IMG/VR virus record: IMGVR_UViG_3300001750_000086 | Span: 1 to 28,726 of that record | Length of the DNA stretch: 28,726 bases | Strand: one strand, 5' to 3' | Source of the DNA: a virus | Shown here: positions 22,809 to 28,726 of the stretch, piece after piece | Layout: every line of letters begins with the position of its first letter | Numbering within the stretch: position 1 is the stretch's first letter | Position numbers and translations under genes: made by a program | The notes under the pieces: model-generated | Told to the model about the DNA's origin: nothing | Databases searched by the model: none | The model's input: the letters and a program-made list of their open reading frames with translations, nothing else

Positions 22809-23213
22809 ATGGCAAGAATGAAAACAGATTTAATTAGAACTACCAATAATTTAATGAATAGTGTAGATAAAATTATTAAGGATATTAGATTATTAGATGC
22901 TTATATAGAAGAAATTTCTAAAGTTTGGTTTGAGGTCAACTCTGATACTGTAAAAGCTGATATGGAGAGTCTATATTCATTATTGGATAAGTTAAATTTT
23001 TGGGAAGTTAAAGAAGCTAAAAATAAATTAGAATTATTTATTTATGACAATAATAATTATACTAAAAATGATTATATTAGAATATCTTCTTTAGAAGATA
23101 TGGAATTGGGAAATGTTTATATAAGTATAGTATTAAGTGGTGGGAATATTGCTAAAGAATTTGAAAGACTGTTTAAATTTATGGTGGAATTTTCAGAAAT
23201 GTATAGACATTAA
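22809..23213 (+). CDS. Unknown helical protein, paralogue B
   Basis: 134 residues behind AAGGAAG. Homologous to the protein at 21631 across the C-terminal two-thirds (LELFIYDNNNY, then YIRISSLEDMELGNVYISI). The N-terminal helix is different and more basic. No known family. It precedes primase gp61 and could belong to the early segment rather than to replication. Confidence 0.7.
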   Translation: MARMKTDLIRTTNNLMNSVDKIIKDIRLLDAYIEEISKVWFEVNSDTVKADMESLYSLLDKLNFWEVKEAKNKLELFIYDNNNYTKNDYIRISSLEDMELGNVYISIVLSGGNIAKEFERLFKFMVEFSEMYRH

Positions 23214-23236
23214 CAGAACGGGATAAAGAGTTTATT

Positions 23237-24328
23237 ATGGTCGAAAATGAGTTTATAAAACAACTCCAACCTTATCTTTTAGGGTTTGAACAGAAAAGTA
23301 AGGATTTGTTTATATTCAGGTGTCCTTTTTGTGGAGATTCTAAAAAGTCAAAAAAGAAAAAAAGAGGGAATCTTTATAAAAATGGTGGAAAGTTTTTTTA
23401 CCATTGTTTTAATTGTAATAAAAACACTACATTTTATTCATTTCTAAAAGACATAAATTACAATTTATGGCTGGAGTATAGAAAACAGGTGTTGACAGAT
23501 AATTTTTGTTTAACAAAAAAAGATGATATTGGAAATGTTTTAACAAAAAGTGATAATAAAGTGAAAAAAATCTCTACTGCTCCAGAAATATTGAATACGT
23601 TACAAATTAAAACGCTTCCATTTTCACACATTGCAAATCAATATCTTTTAGTCAATAGGAAGATTCCAAAAGAAACTTTAACAAAATTTTTTTATGTATC
23701 TCCAGAGAGTTTTTATACATTTTCAAAAGAACATTTAAACATTCCCACATCGGAGATTGCTACATATTATTGGGTAGGGTGGTATTTTTATAGTGTTTTT
23801 GATAAAGATAAAATAATAGGGTTTCAATTAAGAAAAATTGAACAACTTAATGAAACAAAAATTGGCGGAGGATTACGCTATTTTATTTTTAAGTATAATT
23901 CTAATTCTTTAAAAAATGAGGATAATAACCTTATTTTTAATTATTCTAATTGTAATTTTTCAAAAAGGTTTTATGTATATGAAGGGGTATTTGATAGCTT
24001 ATATACTAAAAATTCTATAGCATTGACAGGTATTTCAAAATATCTGTTTTTATTAGATTTGTCAGAAGAGAAAAGAAAAAATTGTGTTATAGTATTTGAC
24101 AATGATTTTAAGTATAATAAGGAAGTAAGTAAAATTTTGTTAAAAGTTTTATCCAAAGGAATGTCGGTATTTATAGCACCACCACATTTAGAAAAAGAAT
24201 TTAAAGATATTAACGAGTTGGTTGCTAAACAAGGTTATACTTCTGAAGATATACAACATTTAATAGATGGCAATATTTATTCTGGATTGAAAGGGAGGTT
24301 AGAACTTCAAAATAGAAAAAAATTATAA
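23237..24328 (+). CDS. 61: gp61-like DNA primase (zinc ribbon plus Toprim)
   Basis: 363 residues (T4 gp61: 342). Zinc ribbon CPFCGDSKKS (29-38) with FYHCFNC (54-60), Cys29, Cys32, Cys57, Cys60; the KKRGNLY after it matches T4 KARGWYY. Toprim: VYEGVFDSLY (247-256, Glu249) and IVFDND (285-290, Asp288, Asp290). The end (FKDINELVAKQGYTSEDIQHLID) also follows T4 gp61. Family knowledge: makes RNA primers with helicase gp41. The RBS is weak (GGGATAAAGAG). Confidence 0.93.
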   Translation: MVENEFIKQLQPYLLGFEQKSKDLFIFRCPFCGDSKKSKKKKRGNLYKNGGKFFYHCFNCNKNTTFYSFLKDINYNLWLEYRKQVLTDNFCLTKKDDIGNVLTKSDNKVKKISTAPEILNTLQIKTLPFSHIANQYLLVNRKIPKETLTKFFYVSPESFYTFSKEHLNIPTSEIATYYWVGWYFYSVFDKDKIIGFQLRKIEQLNETKIGGGLRYFIFKYNSNSLKNEDNNLIFNYSNCNFSKRFYVYEGVFDSLYTKNSIALTGISKYLFLLDLSEEKRKNCVIVFDNDFKYNKEVSKILLKVLSKGMSVFIAPPHLEKEFKDINELVAKQGYTSEDIQHLIDGNIYSGLKGRLELQNRKKL

Positions 24329-24337
24329 ATAGATTAA

Positions 24338-24895
24338 ATGAATATTATCGGAGTCGATTACTCTATAACATCACCAGCTATATGTATCAATATGGGTGAA
24401 AAGTTTTATTTTTTATCTCATCAAAAGAAATACACAGATTGGATATGGAAGGATAAAATTTTTGGGTATTCTATATTTAAAGAAATGAAGGTTGACACAA
24501 AACATTCAACAAGAAAATACGATATAATTTCAACGTGGGCTATAGACATTATAAATAGATATAAACCTTGCTATTGCGTATTAGAGGGCTATTCTTATGG
24601 TTCTATAAATCAGTCTATGAGCTTTAATATAGCAGAAAATACACAGGCTCTTAAACAGAAAATATACAAAGAAAATATAGATATGGATATTGTTCCACCG
24701 AGTTCTTGTAAGAAAGCGTTTACAGGAAAGGGAAATGCTACAAAGTTTGCAATGTATGTCGCTTTCACAGAAAAGACTGGCATAGATTTAAGCAAGATTT
24801 TTGATACATTAAATGTTGACAAAAATCCTATATCTGATTTGGTGGATAGTTACGCATTATGCCATTATTTTATAAATAAAGATAAAAATAGGTAA
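24338..24895 (+). CDS. RuvC-like Holliday junction resolvase
   Basis: 185 residues, RNase H fold. IIGVDYSITSPAI (3-15, Asp7), VLEGYSYGS (81-89, Glu83), then KKAFTGKGNATK (125-136), and ISDLVDSYALCHY (165-177, Asp167, Asp170) give the acidic site of phage RuvC-type resolvases. T4 itself uses the unrelated gp49, so this phage may have replaced that function. It follows primase and precedes gp13. ATG 24338 has only a weak RBS. Confidence 0.82.
   Translation: MNIIGVDYSITSPAICINMGEKFYFLSHQKKYTDWIWKDKIFGYSIFKEMKVDTKHSTRKYDIISTWAIDIINRYKPCYCVLEGYSYGSINQSMSFNIAENTQALKQKIYKENIDMDIVPPSSCKKAFTGKGNATKFAMYVAFTEKTGIDLSKIFDTLNVDKNPISDLVDSYALCHYFINKDKNR
24871..24878 (+). promoter_or_regulatory. Candidate late promoter TATAAATA before gene 13
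   Basis: Perfect T4-late octamer 22 bases before ATG 24901 of a structural gene, inside the last codons of the resolvase. A late promoter is expected here because gp13 is a virion protein and the phage has gp55; chance cannot be excluded. Confidence 0.4.
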
Positions 24896-24900
24896 AACAG

Positions 24901-25659
24901 ATGAGAATTAAATCAAGAAAAGAGCTTATATCCTACTGTCTTAAAAAACTTGGCGACCCTGTTATAGAAATAAATGTTGCTACAGAGCAAATTCAAGATA
25001 GAGTAGATGAAGCGTTACAGATAATTCAAGAGAGACATTTTGATTTTTCAACGAGAACGTATCTTTGTTATAAACTTACAGAAAAGGATATAAAAAATAA
25101 ATATATCTTGTTGGACAATACACATGGAGAAATACAAGCTATATTAAAGGTCTATATAGACTCAACACAACACATAGACTCAATATTCAATATAAACTAC
25201 CACTTAAATTTTAATGTGGCTTTTAGCGGTATGGGTTCACTTTCAAATATTAGTTATTATGTAATGAAGAAGCAACATTTAAGATTACTTGATGAGGTTT
25301 TTTCAACAACAGAACATATACCTATAAGGTGGGAAAAATATACGGATAAATTATTTATTGATATAAATTGGAGTGAAATTTTAAATGTAAAGGATAAAAT
25401 GATATTTATAGAATGTTTTAAATTGTTAGATGTAGAGAATACGCCTCAACTATGGGATGATATAACATTAAAGAGATACGCTACAGCTTTAATAAAGAAA
25501 CAATGGGGTGAAAATTTATCAAAATTTAATTTGCCATTGCCGGGTGATGCTGAATTGAATACAGAGCGATTGATAAGCGAATCGCAGGAAGAAATTGAAA
25601 AACTTGACGAGGAGCTAAATACAAAATATCAATTTCCATTGGATTTTCTCGTAGGGTAA
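24901..25659 (+). CDS. 13: gp13-like neck (head completion) protein
   Basis: 252 residues (T4 gp13: 309). The start SRKELISYCLKKLGDPVIEINVATEQIQDRVDEALQ-type segment corresponds to T4 [35 protein letters not shown], and the end RLISESQEEIEKLDEEL then FPLDFLVG follows T4 RLIEEARLEKEALREEL and FGILVG. Family knowledge: part of the neck that joins head and tail. Its last seven codons are duplicated after the TnpB element at 26862 with mostly different codons, so the tail here was probably supplied by that element. No gp14 is seen next to it. Confidence 0.85.
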   Translation: MRIKSRKELISYCLKKLGDPVIEINVATEQIQDRVDEALQIIQERHFDFSTRTYLCYKLTEKDIKNKYILLDNTHGEIQAILKVYIDSTQHIDSIFNINYHLNFNVAFSGMGSLSNISYYVMKKQHLRLLDEVFSTTEHIPIRWEKYTDKLFIDINWSEILNVKDKMIFIECFKLLDVENTPQLWDDITLKRYATALIKKQWGENLSKFNLPLPGDAELNTERLISESQEEIEKLDEELNTKYQFPLDFLVG

Positions 25660-26863
25660 ATAAATGTTAATTCAAAAAGGTTTTAAATATAAAATTTTAC
25701 CTACTAAAGAACAAGAAAAAGTTTTACTTCAATGTGGAGGGAATACTAGATTTTTATGGAATTATGTATTAAAGTTAAATCAGGATTATTATAAAGAAAC
25801 AGGTAAGTTTAAGTTTTGGTATGAATTAGCAATGTCTTTACCTGAACTTAAAGAAGAATATCCTTTCCTTAAAATATCTCATTCACAATCTTTAGTTGTA
25901 GTTGTTAGACAATTTGATAAAGCATTAAAAGACTCATTCAGAAAAAAGAAAGGTTTTCCAAAGTTTAAAAAGAAACTTAAATTAAATGATAGTTTTACCA
26001 GTCCTCAAGCATGGAGATTAGGAAAAGGTTTTATTTATATCCCTAAAGTTGGAGAAGTTAAATGGAAGAAAAGCAGGTCTTTGAGAGGAAAACCTAAATC
26101 TATTACTGTATCTCAAGATGGTAATAAATGGTATTGTTCTGTTTTATGCGAGTATGAAATTAAAGAAAAGAAGAAGAAAAATAAAAATATAGTTGGTTGT
26201 GATGTTGGAATAAAAGAGTTTGCCACATTATCAGATGAAACAGTAATAAACAATCCTAAAATTACTAATAAATATAAAGATAAATTAACAAAAGAACAAA
26301 GAAGTTTAAGTAAAAAGAAAAAGGGAGGGAAAAACAACTTTAAGCAGAGATTAAAAGTAAGAAAAGTACATAACAAAATAAGAGACAGTCGTATGGATTT
26401 TCTACACAAAACATCTAGCTCGATAGCCAAGAACTATGACGGAATTGTGGTAGAAGATTTGAATGTTGTAGGGATGTTAAAAAATCACTGTCTTGCTAAA
26501 GCTATAAGTGATGTTTCATGGTTTGAGTTTAACAGACAACTTAAATATAAGTGTTTGTGGGGTTTTAAACACTATATTAAAATTGATAGATTCTTTCCAA
26601 GTTCAAAAACTTGTTCAAGATGTGGTTGTATTCAAGATATGCCTTTAAGCAAGAGAACTTTTAATTGTCCTGATTGTGGTTTAAAAATGGATAGAGACCT
26701 AAATTCTAGTATTAACATAAAAGAACAAGGTATAAATACGCTAGGGTATAGCGGAATTAACGCTTGTGGAGATGTTCTGTTAGGAACGTCAATGAAGCAA
26801 GAAAAAGAATGCTTGGATAACCAAGCAAATGCCACAAGATTATAGTCTTGTGGAGTACCAACC
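25636..26863 (+). mobile_element. TnpB element 2, inserted in the gene 13 3' end
   Basis: Runs from the recoded gp13 tail (from about 25636) through tnpB to the right-end hairpin and CAACC at 26859-26863. The left boundary is inferred from the start of the duplicated codons. There is no tnpA and no classical left end: only four bases separate the gp13 stop from the tnpB start. Confidence 0.65.
25664..26845 (+). CDS. tnpB: TnpB-family RNA-guided nuclease (IS200/IS605 OrfB-like), copy 2
   Basis: 393 residues with all key residues: VGCDVGIKEF (177-186, Asp180), VVEDLNVVGML (262-272, Glu264), zinc ribbon Cys317, Cys320, Cys335, Cys338, and MDRDLNSSINI (342-352, Asp343/Asp345). The N-terminus (YKILPTKEQEKVLLQC) is the common TnpB start. 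Distinct from copy 1: SRCG/CPDCGL ribbon and a different N-terminus, so a separate lineage. Its ATG is four bases after the gp13 stop, and its stop codon lies in the loop of the right-end hairpin. Family knowledge as for copy 1. Confidence 0.9.
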   Translation: MLIQKGFKYKILPTKEQEKVLLQCGGNTRFLWNYVLKLNQDYYKETGKFKFWYELAMSLPELKEEYPFLKISHSQSLVVVVRQFDKALKDSFRKKKGFPKFKKKLKLNDSFTSPQAWRLGKGFIYIPKVGEVKWKKSRSLRGKPKSITVSQDGNKWYCSVLCEYEIKEKKKKNKNIVGCDVGIKEFATLSDETVINNPKITNKYKDKLTKEQRSLSKKKKGGKNNFKQRLKVRKVHNKIRDSRMDFLHKTSSSIAKNYDGIVVEDLNVVGMLKNHCLAKAISDVSWFEFNRQLKYKCLWGFKHYIKIDRFFPSSKTCSRCGCIQDMPLSKRTFNCPDCGLKMDRDLNSSINIKEQGINTLGYSGINACGDVLLGTSMKQEKECLDNQANATRL

Positions 26864-26883
26864 GTTAGATTTTATTGTGGGAT
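26832..26883 (+). ncRNA. Element 2 right end: omega-RNA 3' hairpin and guide
   Basis: CCACAAGA pairs perfectly with TCTTGTGG around TTATAG (26832-26853), then AGTAC and CAACC (26859-26863). The guide by family rule begins at 26864 and encodes the gp13 C-terminus. Only the 3' part of the RNA is marked; the 5' end would be inside tnpB. Confidence 0.5.
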
Positions 26884-26885
26884 AA
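26862..26885 (+). pseudogene. 13: Residual gene 13 3' tail after the element
   Basis: In frame it reads PLDFIVG and TAA, against PLDFLVG and TAA in intact gp13. Codons for Pro, Leu, Val and Gly all differ synonymously (CCG, TTA, GTG, GGA against CCA, TTG, GTA, GGG); ATT replaces CTC (Ile for Leu). It has no start and is best read as the original gp13 end cut off by insertion. The first two bases of the Pro codon come from CAACC. Confidence 0.75.
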
Positions 26886-26927
26886 TTTTAAAATAGGGTA
26901 GTTTTAAAATAGGGTAGTTTTAAATAG
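26886..26927 (+). repeat. 16-bp tandem repeat, two and a half copies
   Basis: TTTTAAAATAGGGTAG at 26886-26901 and 26902-26917, and a partial third (TTTTAAATAG) to 26927. Lies between the residual gp13 stop and peptide deformylase. No function evident. Confidence 0.8.
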
Positions 26928-26952
26928 AATAATAATAAAAAGGTGTTTTATA

Positions 26953-27399
26953 ATGTTTTTAACAATTAAATTGTATCCCGACCCGATACTTATGCAAAAA
27001 ACAAAAAAGATAGACACTATCACAAATAGTCATTTCCGAGTTTTAAACACAATGAAAAATTTTTGCAAAGATAATGACTGGCTAGGCTTAACAGCCAACC
27101 AGATAGGCTATTTATATTCAATGTTTGTAATTAAAAACAAAACTTTTATCAATCCTGAGATTATAGAATATAGTAAAGAACAAAATGTAGCAGATGAGTG
27201 TTGTGTAAGTATTCCCTATTTCACTTGCCATAATAAAAAAAGATTTACTGTAATTAAAATTAAATATATAGATGAAAATGGAAAAGAACATATAAAAAAA
27301 TTATCTAATACAAAAGCAAGGGTGTTTCAACATGAATTTGACCACACTCAGGGAAAATTGATAATCGATAATATAAATAAAAATAATATAGAGAGGTGA
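26953..27399 (+). CDS. def: Peptide deformylase
   Basis: 148 residues, somewhat short. Motif 1 GLTANQIG (45-52, usually GLAAxQ), motif 2 DECCVSIP (81-88, usually EGCLSxP; Cys84 in the ligand position) and motif 3 HEFDH (127-131, His127, Glu128, His131) supply the metal site. RBS AAAAGG upstream of ATG. Family knowledge: removes the N-formyl group from new proteins; phage versions are known and may boost host translation of phage proteins. Gly to Cys in motif 2 is unusual. Confidence 0.88.
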   Translation: MFLTIKLYPDPILMQKTKKIDTITNSHFRVLNTMKNFCKDNDWLGLTANQIGYLYSMFVIKNKTFINPEIIEYSKEQNVADECCVSIPYFTCHNKKRFTVIKIKYIDENGKEHIKKLSNTKARVFQHEFDHTQGKLIIDNINKNNIER

Positions 27400-27403
27400 A
27401 ATA

Positions 27404-28216
27404 ATGAAAAGTATAAAAGAATTTTTAGAGCAAAGTGTAAGTTTTTTAGGATTATCACAAAAAAGATTTGCGGAGAGACATATCGAATTTTTAAAAGAAA
27501 AAGAAAATAATCCTTATACAAGAGAAGTTGATATAAAAGATGTTGTTGGTAATCCAGATAAATATGTAAATACTTCGGGGGTTATAGCTGGAGAAGTTAT
27601 AGAATTAGGTGTACATAAAACTCCGGGAATTGGATTATATGTACAATCAAGTTTAGAGCCATTTTTTGTATTACTAGGTGAACAAGGTTTTATTGATATA
27701 GACGGAATGAATAGAAGATATATTCAAATAATAGATGATAATGGAGAAAAGACAGAAGATAAAATATATATAGGCGATTATATTGTAGCTTGTGGGGATT
27801 TTAATAAATTATTTTATACATCTTGTGCTATGTCAAAAGTACATTATATTCAAGTATTTAAGGCTGATTTTATACATCATAAATTTGCAGAAAGTGAATT
27901 TACAATAACAAAATCTTTGCCATTAGTACCAGATTATCAATATTATAAATGGGAGATAGGGGAAGATAGCATAACTAGTGGGTTTATAAATCAACATATA
28001 CTGTTTTCAGGTATGGATAATAATACTCCAACGGATATTGTAGGTTGTAAATTTTTTATATTTAAGTTTGAAACACAGAAAAAGGGATTTGGTGTTATAT
28101 CTCTTGATTTTAATAGATATGATAAAAATGGAAAATTAGTTGAATTTATAGGCTCACATGAATATTTAATTTTTGTAACAATGCCAATGGTTGCTTTATC
28201 CTATGCTAGTTCATAG
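27404..28216 (+). CDS. Unknown protein, C-terminus probably interrupted by TnpB element 3
   Basis: 270 residues behind GAGAGGTG. The middle is beta-rich with many Gly and Asp (TSGVIAGEVIELGV, then GIGLYVQSSLEPFFVLLG and YIGDYIVACGDF), which suggests an OB-like or virion protein, but no family is recognised. The last eight residues (VALSYASS) are encoded by the right end of element 3, beginning at GGTTGC 28189, so the natural C-terminus is probably missing or altered. The original end would be on the far side of the element, outside this window. Starts four bases after deformylase. Confidence 0.65.
   Translation: MKSIKEFLEQSVSFLGLSQKRFAERHIEFLKEKENNPYTREVDIKDVVGNPDKYVNTSGVIAGEVIELGVHKTPGIGLYVQSSLEPFFVLLGEQGFIDIDGMNRRYIQIIDDNGEKTEDKIYIGDYIVACGDFNKLFYTSCAMSKVHYIQVFKADFIHHKFAESEFTITKSLPLVPDYQYYKWEIGEDSITSGFINQHILFSGMDNNTPTDIVGCKFFIFKFETQKKGFGVISLDFNRYDKNGKLVEFIGSHEYLIFVTMPMVALSYASS
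28169..28216 (-). ncRNA. Element 3 right end: omega-RNA 3' hairpin and guide (minus strand)
   Basis: On the minus strand CTATG pairs with CATAG around the six-base loop AACTAG (28201-28216), followed by GATAAAG and CAACC (28189-28193). The guide would start at 28188 and run into the antisense of the 27404 gene. Same plan as element 1: TTCTAT, eight bases, ATAGGA, then GCAACC. Confidence 0.45.
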
Positions 28217-28726
28217 AATAGGCTGTAAAGCATGGACACCATATCGTCCCATGTGTAAAATATTGAGTGAAGCATTATAATCCGCATCACTCTCAAAATT
28301 ACAAGAGATACACTTAAAAAGCTCATTCTTTCTGCTTTTTTTATGTATCTCTCCGCAACAACTACATCTTTGACTTGTATATTGAGGTGGAATTTTCTTA
28401 AATAAAATTCCTTCCTCTTCACACAACATAGCGAGCTTCTGCAAAACTTTTGGATACACCCACCGTTGAAGTTGATGATTAAACTTTTTATGTATTTTAC
28501 CTTTGGATTTATGTTTAACATTTTTTAAATCTTCTGCAAAAAGTTCTTTAACATTTGTTAAATCTAAAGCCTTACAAGAAATATTAACTAACTCATTTCT
28601 TTCTATCAATGCTCTTTTAAATGCTTTACTTCCTTGTTTCTTTCTTGATATTTTTTCATAAATTTTATTATCACCTATAAATTCACCACTAGAACTTACA
28701 ATCAATTTTTTATATCCTATATCTAT
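28189..28726 (-). mobile_element. TnpB element 3 (partial, runs off right edge)
   Basis: Right end at 28189 with hairpin and CAACC, tnpB reading leftward, left end beyond the window. Inserted in the opposite direction to the host gene, unlike elements 1 and 2. Confidence 0.65.
28211..28726 (-). CDS. tnpB: TnpB-family RNA-guided nuclease, copy 3 (N-terminus outside window)
   Basis: The frame is open to the right edge and shows the C-terminal 172 residues. It begins with IDIGYKKLIVSS (the first RuvC Asp), then AEDLKNVKHKS with the catalytic Glu, the zinc ribbon SQRCSCCG...CISCN, and DADYNASLNIL. Roughly 87% identical to copy 1 by hand count, with single changes such as Cys to Lys next to the zinc ribbon and Lys to Gln near the end. 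All active-site residues visible here are kept, so it may be active. Confidence 0.85.
   Translation of the reverse strand: MDIGYKKLIVSSSGEFIGDNKIYEKISRKKQGSKAFKRALIERNELVNISCKALDLTNVKELFAEDLKNVKHKSKGKIHKKFNHQLQRWVYPKVLQKLAMLCEEEGILFKKIPPQYTSQRCSCCGEIHKKSRKNELFKCISCNFESDADYNASLNILHMGRYGVHALQPIL

Noticed and set aside
28201-28521. A minus-strand frame inside tnpB copy 3
   Set aside because: It mirrors the same out-of-frame reading as in copy 1; apparent conservation comes from tnpB itself.
1-28726. CRISPR arrays and tRNA genes
   Set aside because: No repeat-spacer series and no tRNA-like cloverleaf were seen; the stems at 2461-2558 do not fit a tRNA.

Overview
The window reads as part of the genome of a tailed phage with a T4-type core. 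DNA is very AT-rich (about a quarter G+C by eye), almost gapless, and every complete gene is on the + strand; the only minus-strand gene is a tnpB running off the right edge. The host cannot be named. Strong AGGAGG-type ribosome binding sites and extended -10 promoters point to a low-GC bacterium. Host family is inference; the T4-type relationship rests on many independent protein matches.

Layout. Left edge (1-2411): tail of a restriction/methylation specificity protein, a PD-(D/E)XK exonuclease, a small basic protein, a gp55-type late sigma factor and a DUF5320-like mini-protein, followed by a structured intergenic region. Core block (2597-11643): gp47 and gp46 recombination nuclease, a secreted nuclease and a lipase, an unknown acidic protein, UvsY, the sliding clamp gp45, the clamp loader gp44/gp62 and the translational repressor RegA. 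This keeps the T4 order 55-47-46-45-44-62-regA-43-uvsX-41. Next (11705-21407) come a beta-rich unknown, an M15 peptidase, DNA polymerase gp43, a degenerate aspartate-semialdehyde dehydrogenase (Asd), UvsX, a DNA methyltransferase, helicase gp41, a possible HNOB/V4R-like protein and an intact Asd. An early-type segment (21408-23213) holds micro-proteins, two paralogues of an unknown family and a PNK-type HAD phosphatase. The right part has primase gp61, a RuvC-like resolvase, neck protein gp13, peptide deformylase and an unknown protein.

Most unusual observation. TnpB elements sit at the 3' ends of two conserved phage genes, regA and gene 13. In both cases the upstream gene has a complete C-terminus, and a second, codon-aligned and mostly synonymously different copy of that C-terminus lies directly after the element's right end, exactly where the omega-RNA guide would begin. 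The right ends of all three TnpB elements carry a hairpin followed by CAACC. The simplest reading is a TnpB-guided homing element. It targets the intact 3' end of an essential gene, and it carries a recoded replacement tail that restores the gene and escapes its own guide. The architecture is seen directly; the homing function is inference.

The replication genes would form one replisome and recombination set: gp43, gp45, gp44/62, gp41, gp61, UvsX, UvsY, gp46/47 and RuvC. gp55 would drive late transcription and RegA would repress early messages. The two Asd-like proteins, the deformylase, the secreted nuclease and lipase, and the methyltransferase are accessory functions placed among them.
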